Assembly (NCBI RefSeq): GCF_037975245.1
Contig: NC_092568.1
Location: 16,761,001-16,825,000 of the forward strand
DNA: 64,000 nucleotides
Source of the DNA: Apostichopus japonicus
Lineage: Eukaryota; Echinodermata; Holothuroidea; Aspidochirotida; Stichopodidae
Direction: 5' to 3'
Shown: positions 11,395-25,200 of the stretch, in pieces
How positions within the stretch are numbered: the stretch's first letter is position 1
How the letters are laid out: every line of letters starts with the position of its first letter
The notes under the pieces: model-generated
Told to the model about the DNA's origin: nothing
The model's input: the letters and a program-made list of their open reading frames with translations, nothing else
The model's database searches: none
Position numbers and translations under genes: made by a program

Positions 11395-14300
11395 CTGCCG
11401 GAGACACCAAAGTATAGAAAGACGAAACTAGTGTTAATACCTAACTTATATGAGTACTAGAAGCCCTCAGAAAATTTGGAATAATGAACCAACGACAGCT
11501 GGAACGTAAACAATGCTATTGATGATCACGGTCGATAAGAATACAGCCTTCTGGTTTTTCATTTTCTTTATTTGTTTCTCAAAAGAAACCAATCTAGACC
11601 AAACAATTGAAAGTTTGGCTGCCTTTGTATGGTGAATGAAAGATTCAGATGATAACTTTGTTAGATAATAAATTTGACTATGCCTTCTAAATTATTCTGA
11701 CAAATTTAAAGGTTGAGATACTTTGTCAGCTAATTAGATGGTAATCCACAACATTTTATTCTTATATAAACAAATCCAAAATGGATAGAAAAATAAACAA
11801 ACCCCCTCCCCCCCCACCAAAAAAAAAGAACCTCCCCAGAAAACACATCCTGAAGAACATCATTTTGCAACAAGTACCATAACAGAAACAGGCAACACCC
11901 ATGAAAGACCCACATGTCCCACCTTTTTCTTTGCTACTGTTCAACAACAACAAACGGTTCCACTTAGAGATTTAGGCATACAGACATTCCTGAGGAAGTA
12001 TGGAATATGAGAGCCCAACATATTGCGCAACACTATCTCAGTAATGAGACAAATAAGTGATCCATTCACTAACAGAATTAGCACAATATTTGCAAACACA
12101 ATCAGCTGACAGAAAAACAGCTGTTTAAAGTTTAACATTAACTGTTGCATTATGAAACTCTGCAATATCACTGTCAATGCAACTAACCATTCATCACAAT
12201 GTGACACTATCACAATCACAATGTGACTGTATGACTCAAGACTTGCTGCCTGACTGCTACTGCATCCTTAAGGTGTAACAGCTCAACATGCTACTTTCAG
12301 CTACTACAGTGTTGTTGGCAGCAAAGCTCTGTATAGAGTCACTTCACATTGTAAGATAAAAAGCCCAGTCAAATTTGATTTCAAGAGTCAGTCTTTGACA
12401 AGAGTTTCTGTATTATTTACCTGTATGGGGGAGACAGTAACCAGCTTATTTGAATCACCTGACCCCTTTTTGACATATAGTGACATAATTGGCTAGCAGG
12501 AACTGTCACCTGACTGTTTGCTCCTGATATAATCTGTCACGTAATCTAAGCCTACTTCAAAGGGATGAGGGATTTCCTCACATGCTTAGATCGAAGCATT
12601 AAGGGTTTCTGGCATCTCTCTACAAATAGAGGACACCGCAGTATTTACTACTACTACTACTACAGGCAACAGATGCATGTTAGACTTGATTGGGTACTGT
12701 ATATGGAGACTGACTATTCCAAACAGTAGTCTAAAGCAGGGAAATTAATCTCACCGAAATCAGCCTAATTGAGTATTCAGTTAGGCTCATAAAAAATAAC
12801 TTGAAATTGATTGTCTTCAGTTATGAAAAGTGATTGAAAGCCAGCTGAAACAGCATCTCTGACTTACTTGCCACAGATCTTACAAGGGTAGATGACATTA
12901 TCATCATTAGACATATCATCTGATGAGGATGCACTTTCATTTCCAGAGGATTGCCTCTCCTCCTCCTCCTCTTCTTCATCTTCCTCCGAAGAATCTGATG
13001 CCGACGGGATTCTAGCTTTGGGCTTGGGGGGTGCTTTGTCACCTTTGTAGAGGCCCCCGTGGACTCTAATGTGTCCATTGAGCGCTTGTCTGGACTTGAA
13101 TGACTACAGGAAACAAAAATAATAAACCAGAGTGAAGAACCGCCCAGTGGTTACTTGCCTTGACAGATTATGCAGAACACGCTTTGCCAATATGTCTTGC
13201 AGCATGTTATATCACAGGAACTGCTACGTGGGAACTAACTCTTCAAAAAATTCTTCTAAATCATATTTAGGCAAAGGTTTATGAACACAAAACTGTCAGT
13301 GAGATCAGTATAATCGACCCAATTGTTCTAGAAAAGAACCACTTTACTCGCTAGAGATCTTAGCAGTTTTGTCAAATTTGTCATAATTGGCTGACACAAG
13401 AAGTCTGCCACCAGAACGGACATCTCATTTCTACAAGTACAAAAATATTGAAACAATTTCTGTCACTACATCTATGGCTTATTTTCCGTTGTTGGGTAAA
13501 GCTGTGGCACTGACATAATCTTTCAACTTCATAAACAAAATTCTAGTCCCTTTAATACGTTGACTAAAGTCTCTCAAGTCAGAGGAACATCCAGTCTGAG
13601 TCAACTTTAAGTCATTTTTCAGTGGTGACTTGAGTCAAGGCAAGCCATGCAGCATCCCAACTGGAGTGGAGTCATGTTACTATAAAAACTGTGACTTGAG
13701 TTGACTTCAGTCATTGACTTGATGTGTTATTTCGATGGACATATATCCACTGTTTGTAAGACTTGTCAAGATATTTACCTTAACTTTAAATTGATTTCAA
13801 CCCAGATTGGATTGGCCAAGTTTCTACAGTGCACATCTGATACTTACTGCTCGACAGTTTGGATAACTGCACAGACCAGAATGCATAACGCATTGAGGTT
13901 TTGATGCCTTCATTGCACTAGACGTCTGCTTGTAAACCAGAAATAGCTGTTACAATATAAATGGCCCGAACCACTATGTTAATGTACCAGTACACTATGG
14001 CATGGTAAACACAGGTCAGTCTACTGTACATGGCAATACACACCTCCACCAAAAACAATAGGGATCTTGTACTCAATGTGATGCATCCACACACTAAGTA
14101 TGAGAAGTGTCCACGATACCCATCGTTAGATATCACATAAAAGGATTTCAGAATTTGACCTCTGCTGACCCCTAATGAGATTGGACCTCACAAGCAACAG
14201 GATTCTCGTACTAAATATGGCAAATCCATACCGTTACACCATGTAGCCTATGAAAAGTATCTATGACTTTTACCAGGAGAAATCATGTTTTAAAGGTTTT

Positions 14301-17300
14301 CAATCCTGACAAATGTTTTTAAATTTTCATGGCTATTTGGCGACCGTGACTAAAAGTCTACTCGCCAGAACGCAGGATTAACTCGCCACTATGACTGCTG
14401 TTCAAGTCTCCATAGTACCGATCTACAACATCAATATTTTCTATGAACAAAGGTTATAGCCATGTCACTATAAAAAATGTGATGTGAATCGAGTTGACTT
14501 CAGTCATTGACTTGATTTGTTATTACAATGGACGTATATCCACTGTTTGTAAGACTTGTCAAGATATTTACCTTAACTTTAAATTGATTTCAACCCAATT
14601 TGTTTGGATTGGCCAAGTTTCTACAGTGCACATCTGATACTTACTGCTTGACAGTTTGGATAACTGCACAGAAAAGGACCATCACTTTTCCCAGAGCCTT
14701 TATCGGATGAGTTGGCTGGCTTGGACGCTACCGGTTTGCTGGGTGGATCGTTGTTGGTGATTCCTCCATATTTATCAGAACGATACTCTTTGAGGGGAAT
14801 ATAATCCAAGAATGTCTCGTCTGGAAATAAATCCTGAGGAGAAAAGATAACCATTTTGCTTCATTACAGATTACATCTACGAATCCAAAATCACGCAAAG
14901 GTGGTGAGTGTCAAATTCAGGAAAACAAATGGATATTGTTTCAACTTAGAAATGAAACAAGCTGTCATATCAGAAGATAAGCTTAATTGGTGTCGCCAAT
15001 TTCAAACGAGTGTACTTGTTTTTTTTGTTTTTTTATTATCTCCATCATGTGCTTCAAAAGTATAAACTTGCTAAAGAGGTCTGCATAGCTCTACAGACAA
15101 GGTCTAAAGAATTCTACATAAACTGTTTCCAGTAAAAACATAAGGCAACTATTTTCAGCCCTTTGCACAATCATTACAAGATGACCAGGTCAAAAGAGAA
15201 TAATAAATATTCCTTTTTTTTATTTCTCAGCATCAAAAATATTTGCTGTTAAGAAAAGTCCCCATCTCAAAACTTGAAGTATATAATTTGTTACTCACAC
15301 ATTCCTGTTTTCTCATCTCTTCGTTGGGATTGAGACCGCTGTGGTGACAGAACTTCTGCATGTCTGCGTTGTAAGGATACAGCTTCTTCCAGAAATAGTA
15401 GTACTCGATGCAGTCTTTAGCTGACTTACTCGCAATCTATATTTGTAAACAAAAAGTTAAATTTTTGAGGAAACCAGAAATGGCGAATAACCGTTTATTT
15501 GTTTGGCTTTACGTGAAAATATCCTGCAAAACTATCAAACCAAGAGTTCTCATGAATAACAGTCTCACTCTGTATGAAGTAATCACAATTGCACTGAGAT
15601 TTGTGGCACAAAAAAATCATTAACAACAAGAAAATATATATATACATCTATATCTACATATATATCAATATGTAAATATATATATACATAAATTAACACA
15701 GTGACTTTGGAAAACAAAAGTTGTCTCTTTATTTGGGCATTCTTCATGTTTGTAGAGGGTGAAAGAAAACGAAAGCACAGAATTTTCTCAATTCTCTTTT
15801 AATTTATCTTTTTAAATATCCCCATTTTGCAAATGAGGCAGTCAGTTGTATGGCATGTTCTGTCACTAATTCATGGCGTCTGTCTGAACATTCCTTCTTT
15901 GTAGTAAACAGATTGTATGACGACACCATAAAGCAAGATCTAGTGGTTTAATGTTACTCACTCCTTTCTGTATTTCATGGAAGTCTTTTCCCTTGGCTTT
16001 GTACATGTCTCTGAAAGCCTTCCTCTCGCTCTGCGACCACGGGGTTGCAACTATTCAAATGCAAGATGACATTATTATACTTGACTGTTTTGAAAAAGTG
16101 AGCTACACATATATATAGTAACATGACAAATGGTTCATGACGTCGATGATCAACGACTGTAAACCATCATCATCATCATAGCAGTTAGGAACAATGGTAG
16201 TACATAGGCATTCTACAAACTGGTATATACTGAATACAATGTAACACCCCCAATCACTCCCCCACCCCCCCCTCCCCCACCCACTCCCCAATTTCACAAC
16301 TCCGTCAGATCACATTGCTGTCATGAGGGTACAGACTGAAAAGTTCCATCTCTCATCTCAGGTTGTTGGATATCCTTTACACTGTTACACTGTAAATGTC
16401 CCATCAACCAAGTAACACTTAAAAAAAGATGAACATAGTGATTACAAAGAGTTGCAAGGGTCGAGATTAAAACATCTAATCAGATTAGAAAGATCCACAG
16501 TGGAAAACTTTCACTACTGTATTACTGTGTCACTGATAAGACATCTTGGATAACTGAGCAAGCCGGGTACAAAATATGAGCTTCCACTTGGGAGCTGTTT
16601 ACTTTTAAAGCTGCTGTCTTTGGTTTAAGACGCTTTCCGTAATATTGACGACATTAATGCAATTTGTAAGGGAAACATGATGACTCTTTTAAGTTAAGGG
16701 GTAGTTTACTTACAGTCGTATCTATAACCGTTAACATGCACATTCTTTGGCAACAATGGCTTCTGGTTCAGTAACATCATAAGAGCGATCTATGTGAAAA
16801 ACCAAAATCAATACAACCATGATTCAGCAAAATATATTTTAAAATATGAAAGAAAAAAAAAATAAAGACCAGTACTGAGATATAATGGGGAAGGAAATAT
16901 ATGATAACAACTCAAAACATGTCAAACCATCTATTCTTTGTAAAATTATGGCTTGGGAAAAAACTGTTCAGGATAAAAAAAAAAAATTAAGAAAACATAA
17001 TTTGATATTTTCAAATAGCGGTTGAAATATTCAAAGAGCTCTCCTCACCTCAATATCCCCTTTTGCATGTTGGAGGCAATGGTGAGCAAACTCAGTGTTG
17101 CGTGCTCCACCCGGAAGCGTAGGTGTGCAGGCAAGGTCAAGGAAATAGTGCACTGAGAAAAGAAAAACATAATTAAATCTCACTGATAACATACATGGAA
17201 TGTGTGCAATGGTGCAACACAAACAGCACAGGCATAACAAACCCACTCAAACCAGGATCTCACTGAAACACCTTGGATTATTTCTTGTTTGCTTTTTAAT

Positions 17301-20300
17301 TTAGTGTTGTTTTTCCTTCTGGGACGGATCATGAAGTCATTGGGCAAAATAGAACTTACAGGAAACCTGCCCTCGTGTTCAGATGGATCACGGGCAACTC
17401 CTTCCTACAAATATCTAATATATTGGGCAATAGGTTTACTTAAAGAAAGAAGAAACAGCTTTTAATAACAAGGAATTTGTTTTCTTTTGTCACACGACCT
17501 ACATGTGACCCGCTAGTTGTAATATCCTAAAGGTACAGTTCAATCGATGTCAAGCTATGTTGCTCCCGAAGGTTGTTTCATCATCTACCATGCATACCAA
17601 AATAAAGACATGCTGCTGTAATTACTGGTTTTTACATGATTATCGCACAATGTACTATCTGTAGCAATGAACCCTCTAAATGTGTATGGCATAACTGATG
17701 TAAGTGATACAGACAACAGACCCTGTATGGGAATAGACTATCAACCCTCTCCTATAAACCCTCTCCCTCCCCTAACACCCCTGTACCACTATCCCCCTCC
17801 CTCCCGAGGAGGAGCGAGAACAAACATTCTCACCTTCGACTTCAGGATAGAGTTTATTGGTCTCTGTGCTCCACATGACGGTTCCTTCTCTTTCATCGTC
17901 ATCCTTCGAACAACGACCTCTTTCTGTTGATGAAACAAGAAAAAAGAGATACATATCATATCATATCTTATAAATATATATATAATAACGTAGGAAGCAA
18001 ATAAACAACACAAAAACAATCTGAATGAAAGACCGTTTCAGAAAAGATACCCCCTTCAAGCATTTTACTTAGAAGGACAACATTACACCAATATTAACTT
18101 TTCATCAGGTTGAACATGCAATGACAGCTTGGTATGAGGAAAGCAAGACACCTCAGAGGCTTTAGACACAAATGAATTTGTTTATCTTTCAGTTATTATC
18201 GTTTTGACTTCAAATTGACAAACTGACTAAATTGTATGCAGAATTGGACCAACTAGTATGCACAGTTTGTAAAATAGGTATTTGATATTTTGCCAGGATT
18301 TAGACTGGGTCAGTCACAGAAACATCTGCAAGGGACATACTTTGACAAAACACTGTCAGTCCTACTTCTGAAACCCTGAAACAATTTGACAAAACTAGGA
18401 AGCATTTAACTACCAACTTCAACACTCCTCAGTATCTGGGTATCATGATCTGAATGGTTGGAGCTTCCAGGAAAGTCCTTTTGAAACTTTTGGGCAAATT
18501 TTTAAGAATGTCTAACATTTGTGGCCAAAATTGAGAACCTTTAGCTAGTCGGTTCCTTGCCTTTAGAATACCAAATTTCTCTGTACTTAAATAATTTCAT
18601 CAAAATGTATCTTTTTTTGGTAGAAATATACTTTTCCTCTGTGGACAAATGATTGACATATTATAATGAAAAACAAAGACATCCATCTAAAGTGCTATTA
18701 TGACATCATTCATTCTGCTGTAGCCAGATGCATTCACGAAATATGATTATATTTTACAAATTAATTTCTTCACGATACAAAAGGCTAAGAGGATGTGATT
18801 TTCTGTTAGATTCAGAAATATTTTCACCAATTTTGTTAAGCAATCTACTTTAGCCACCCAGAATATCCTTTTTTAAGCCTTCCCTGTAAATCAAGCAAAT
18901 TGACACATAATTCATGTGTGTTTTTTCTCCCTCAACATACACCCTTATGACATCCATGTCTGAAGCACTTATGGTCAGGCACAGAGTATGAAAAGAAAGC
19001 AATCCTAATAGAATTTCTATTGACATGAACTCAGTGTCTTTCTCAGACATTAATATGAGATTAATATTGAAATAAAACTAAAAATCATTTGGCTGACTGG
19101 GGGTCCTTTGAAATTATACATTAGCAAATCTGTACTGTTTCATATAAATACTGTTTACTTTTATGAAGTTCAAAGCTCTACACATTTCATTCCAAACACG
19201 CACACACACACAAAACCAAAGGAAAAAATCAAACGACCTGCTATATAGCAGAAAATGTTGTCTTCTTGTAAGCCCAGCTTTTACAGATCAAGTGAGCAAA
19301 AGTTAGTCATTTTGTTTTAAGGCATTATCACGACTTGATAAACACTTGCTTAAGAGAAGTAAAACTTACCTAGCTCTGGAATTACTGCTTGAAAGTCCGG
19401 GCCAACATTGATATGTCTGTCACACAAGAAAAGAAAAGTGTAAAATTGAATGATTTCTATCAATATCAAAGACAGATTTTCTTGGATTTATGGTTCACAT
19501 GAAAATGTCCTTCCAGCATTTGTACTGATACAAACACTCAAACAGTATCCAACTTTCACCTTAATACATAGATAACAATGGCAACCCACTCCATTGAAAA
19601 TGATAGTTTACATGCTAAATAGCTACTTAGTTGTAATATAAGGGTATGCATCAAACGAGCATCCCTTTAATGTACTTTGTATACTGTAAACACTGCATGT
19701 GAAACACTTTAAGTGAGAACTGCATGTTTCAAGTAAAGGTGAATGAGAAGCACACTTTACTTTCCACAAATTAACACGTATGTTAATGTTTAAACTTGAG
19801 CAGAAATGGAAATCCAAATAAATATCTGCGAATGATAATCAAGATGGTTCAAGAAGAAAAAGAGGGGTTGGTCTATCTCTGAGGGGTGAGAGAAGAGAGG
19901 AAAGTGGGGGTTAGGGATGAGGGGGGGGATGGAGGCTTCATGAAGATATAATAAAGAAGAGATCAAATGTATACTCACGGTTCTGAGGAGAATACCAGAT
20001 CAGACGTTTCCTCGGGTGGACCACTAGTACTGGCTGTAAAAGAAGAAGAAATGTAACCAAATAGACCACATCTGAAGTACAGAGTGAAATGACACAGTAA
20101 CAATGCTGTGGTTGGTATTAAACTATCCATTGTATGTATCGATCTACTCCACTATTCCTAATCGAGTAGTACTACCATATCTATAGCACAGCTTTGTATC
20201 ACCATGACGACTCAGCAGCATGACCACCTATTTTACATAATTTTCTTGCAGTGATAATCACCCCTCCCCCCCCCAAAAAGAAGTAAAATCATAATATTCT

Positions 20301-22172
20301 TGGGGCTTCTGTTATAATGTCAAGGATGCAGTTCATATGTAATCATTATGAAGAGATTATGAACGCGGATATTCCAGCAGCAATGATTTTTTTTTTTAGC
20401 TTTGTTGCTCCTCCATGTACAAATGTATGAGACAACATATGGAAAGACAAAGACTTCCATTGATTAACAGAGGGAACACCACTTACCTCTTCTGTGAAAC
20501 TGTAACATGCTGGGAGTCGTGGGTGTGGATCCCGGGACCGCCGGCGTCGCCACCCGGTTGTTTCCGGTTGCACTGGCGCTGAAGTACAATCCCGATCCGC
20601 TCCGTATGGGACTGAGCATCGGTGGAGGTGTGTAGGGAGGAGGGGTGGTGCTGTTAGTCCTGTACATGAACCCCACCGCCCCTATCTCCCGGGGTGATCG
20701 CATCTGACTGTGGAACGCATTGGGCATGATGCCGCCGGGGTTCCCCGTCGTGGCCCACGCGGGTATGATCAATGACGGGGGCCTCATCTTCCTCTTTAGT
20801 GGGCTTGCTTGGACAGGAGTGGGATCTCTGAAGACGTCTCTCTCCAAGTCCCTCTCTTTGCTGCTCGTCATCTGGTACAACGAATGTGGTGGCGCTATTG
20901 GACTCTTCCTATCGAAGATGTGTTTCGGGTCCTCCAGTATCTGGTACCTCGTCTCCGCCTCCAGGTCGGGAGGGCTTGGTGTCGACGCAGCTCTCCGGGA
21001 GGCGCTCAGGTTCAGAGCAGCTATGCTCTTATCCGGCATCTGACAAGTGCTCTTGGCCTCCGTCTCCAACTTGATGGCCGCCTGCGTTAGACTGGAAAGA
21101 CCGGATGGGTAACTGGAACTCAAGTTAGGCTGTCTGGAAAGGTTATAATCGATTGGCCTTCCAGGATGGTGAGTTTGAATTAAGGTAGGGGGCTGGAGAA
21201 GGTGATGACTCATCGGCATGGAATTTGGAAGACCGCCTCCGATGACCTGTTGGGCTGCCGGCAACATGCCTTGCCTGTAGGTGTTCTCCACGGGAGGGTA
21301 CCTGCCGACAAACGACACCATGTTTGGTCCGTTAGACGGCTGTGGAGGTGGCACGTTCATGTTGTGAGTTTGCATAACCATCTGGTGAGGGTATCCTGCT
21401 GATTGGAAATCCATATTACTGGGAGCAAAACTGGAAGGCACTTGAGTAGGTATAGACTTGGGCTGTCTTTTACCCGGCTCTGTGTTACTACCGGGTGGCG
21501 TACCAGTGCGTGTGCTGTTGTAACCCCCGTGGAGTCTCATGTGACCGTTAAGCGCTGGCATGCTCTTGAAGGTCTTGGAACAGATTGAACACTTGACCAT
21601 GGTCCTCTCTTTCTCTGGTCTGTGCAAGCAGGAAGAAGAAAAACAAACATACTTAACTGTTTAAAATGTCACAATTTAACTTGTACATTACATATAAAAT
21701 TACCAAGTATATATATAATTTAGCCTGCCTCGCAGGGCAGTAACGCTTGTTTTTCCTTAATGCTGAAGAGGGCAAATGCATTAAATAATGAGGGGTCAAA
21801 TTGTTGATGTGAAACTGCAAAGAAGGCATGATTGCATCTCAGAAAATAATATTGTTTTTTTTGTTTTTTTGTTTTGCTTTTGTTGTCTGAAGTGGTTAAC
21901 AGCTTAGATTTATGCCCCCCCAAAAAATAGATATGCTTCTAATAGTTGTCACTAGATCCACCATAAAGACACATCATAAGACCAGCAGAAAGAAAAGCTT
22001 ATACTATGAATATATTTGAGGGGAAATAAAAACTCATGTTCTGTACGACATTACCCCATGGATACTAGTTGAAGAGTTCACACTGTATACTAATTAACAT
22101 TGCACCACGAGATAACATGACACAATGACAGATGGTTGTTGACATATTGTGTTTACAAGCTAGCCGTCACAT

Positions 22173-22205
<33 letters not shown>

Positions 22206-25200
22206 AGCATGATCGCAAAAGTTACCGAGCCTTCGGCACCGTAACCAAAGAGGCGCACAAAAAATTAACTCTCATTGACATATCATTGAGAGCAAAGTTT
22301 TTAGTTGACATAGGTTAAATAATAGTATAGAAGTAGGCTGCCATATCAAAACGCCCACAAAAGGCAAACAATGGTTTAGATATGAAAGGAATGTCCTTAA
22401 TATATACCTGCGCTCAATCAATAATGTTCACTACAAACCCATAAAATCTAGGGAAGTCGATTGAGATTATGTAACTAATAAGTAACTGAGTGGGTGACGA
22501 GTACCAACGACAACCCATGCTCACAGAACCTTAGCTCATAGACTATTTACAAAACAAGCTGTGACACCAACACACGTGTGCTTCCCCAAAGACCAACTGA
22601 CATTTTCTACAGCTTTGAGCAATGGAAGTTAAGAAAAGATAATAAAACTTAGACAGACTTTGACTCATTAAACAGCCCCCACAAATAGCTTAGTCTTTCC
22701 TCCAAATACTTATGTAGTTTATATTAAGACAAACATCTATTTATAGATGGCAACTAACAATAGAAAATACCTCTCATATCTTGATGATTTGTAATCTTAT
22801 GTTTGATAAGAATCTGCGTTTCGTAACTTTGTCAAGGTTATGGTTCTTATGATAAAGTGCTTTTAAAACGTTTCATAGGGTGTCCTCTGCTGACCTCAAA
22901 TGACCTTTGATCCCACCAAAGACAACAGGGCTCTTGTACTCATCATTGGGAAGGAACATGAAAAGTATGATAGCCAGTAAGGTTTCATCTGGAGATATCA
23001 CGTTTACAAGGATTTCAAGTTTTGACCCATTGTGATCTTTAATGAACTCTGACTTACACCAAATTCTCTTAAAACTTAACAATACATAAAGCTATTCTAC
23101 CATGCACAGATGAGCTCCTTCGATGTTCAGGATCTGGAGATACAGCGATATTGAGGTTTTTACATTTTGTCCTCTGCTGACCACATATGACCCTTGACCT
23201 CAACCCAAAACAATTTAGTTCTTGTACTAAATATGAGGAAGCCACATGCCAAATATGAGAACTGCAGATATTTACCTATCTGGAGATATCATGTTTGCAC
23301 GCTAGGGCTCACATACACACACGCCACCCTGACTGCATGGGCCTACTCGCCTGCCTATATCCTAGTAACCAAAAAACTTACTTGGGAGCTTTCACTTGAT
23401 TGCTCTTCCTGGGCGGTGAGGGCATTATCTCTGGCTGATGGTAACCATGGAGACCTGCCCCTGGCACCATAGCCGGTTCCCTTGGGAGAGACACAGACAC
23501 TGTTAACCCAGTTGAACCAGATGGTATGCTCCCCATTGGAGCAGGGATATTCTGAGAACTCGCCGACAGAAAATGGCTGGAAATGTCACTGGCGTACGAT
23601 GAGGAAGGCGGTGGCTCGCTGAGGTTCATGCCGGGGGGTTCCTGGTTGCTCGCTAACGCCAGAGTATGTCCCTCAGCCACACTGGCCAGGGTTGATAACG
23701 TGGTGGCCCTCTGAGCCGCCTGTGCGAGGTACTGCAGCGCAGCACTGGAGGAACTTCCAGAGGAGGAGTCACTCTCTTGATTGGCGCCGGGAGGTGAAGA
23801 AGTGGCGTAATTTACGATATAGTCGTTCTGTTGACCGGGAGAGGCAGCGTTTTGGTAGCTCTGATTCTGAGACTGAGCCTGCCTGGCGGCTTCTTCGGCC
23901 CGGATGAGTTCCGGGTCTTTCTCGTCTCCGGTATAGTTCATGTTATCCTCCATCACCAGACCTGGATGCTGGGATTCAAAGTGACGCCGTAGCGACCTGA
24001 TGTCACAGTAGGATTTGTTGCAGTTCTCGACCGTGCACTCGTAGGGCTTTCTGCTGCGGTGTGTCAACATGTGACCCGTTCTGAGAGTAAAAAAAAAGTG
24101 ACATTTGCAGTTTATATTTGCATGTAACTTAGTAGGGAAAGGAATAATTCTTATTATGGAGTATCTTACCAACCATTGGAATTCCTTCTGGATGTTAACA
24201 GTACACAGAAATAACATCTCAAAAGGGTGGGGGAGGTTTAAGCTTCTTATTCACTTAAAGGGGAGTACAAAATGGTAGATATCGAAAGGAAAAACTCTAG
24301 GAGGCAATAAATCGAACATCTTTAGAAGGCAATGAAAATTAATGCTACTCAGGGAAATATTAATTTTAACAAAAAAAAAAGAAGAAATTGGCTGGCTTAT
24401 GACCATGTTTCCAAATCGAAAATGGATCATCACATAAATGTCATGGATGGCCAGAGCAATACATTACTGCCAGAAGCGTTTCTGTGCCATACTATTCTCC
24501 CACAAACCTGATAGCAATGTCCCCACTACCTTGGATAAACTCCATCCCACCCACTCTCATCCCATCTTCTCTCCTCTGAACCTTGGCAGAGGGCCATACC
24601 CTTTTGGTCCTACAGACATCTCATCAGCAAAAAAAAAACAGAAAAAATTCAATTCTAGTTATAGTACTCTGATCTCCTTTCTAGACATTGCACTGCCTTT
24701 CATAACAATTTTAGACCAAACCACACTACTGCATATGAAGAGCAAAGTCAAATTAATTTTCATCTGATTTCCAGTATCTTAATGAGTGGCACACCAAAGA
24801 CAGATTGGGATGAGGAGCAATGCAATCCAAACTGGAATTGGTTAAAGGATGCCTGATAACTACCTTTCAAAGATAACTACCTTTCAAACTAAGAAATCAA
24901 TACCAAACATCCCACACACTTTGTATTATAACTTTTATAACAGGGGCATCATCATGTCTCTGGTATGCCAATTGTATACTGACACAGTAGAGAGGCTGCT
25001 GATCTCTGAATAATGATTTGGGAAAAAAAGAAAGAAACCCTGGGAAGAAATACTTGAAGTAGAGCCCACCTGTAGCCATTCTGTGACAACAAAGTTCATT
25101 GATTCTAGGAATGCTCACCTATGAGGTAAACAGTTCATAGGTAGGTAGGTATGTGAGTGACCTTTAAAACAGTACAAAAAGCTCCACCCTAACAAAAATA

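Larger units (their letters stand above)
14834..16713 (-). other. Introns around the SANT exons
   Basis: Apart from the exons at 15299-15436 and 15962-16050, this holds AT-dinucleotide-rich sequence at about 15634-15690, a short ATG/ATC iteration (16166-16180) and a C-rich tract at 16246-16290. No other feature was recognised. Confidence 0.5.

Noticed and set aside
12821-13078. 85-residue ORF with RRRRR stretch on the minus strand
   Set aside because: It is the wrong frame of the finger 5/acidic exon; the spliced frame gives a proper C2H2 finger and acidic run.
20720-21588. Plus-strand ORFs opposite the finger 4 exon
   Set aside because: GC-rich shadow frames of the minus-strand coding exon.
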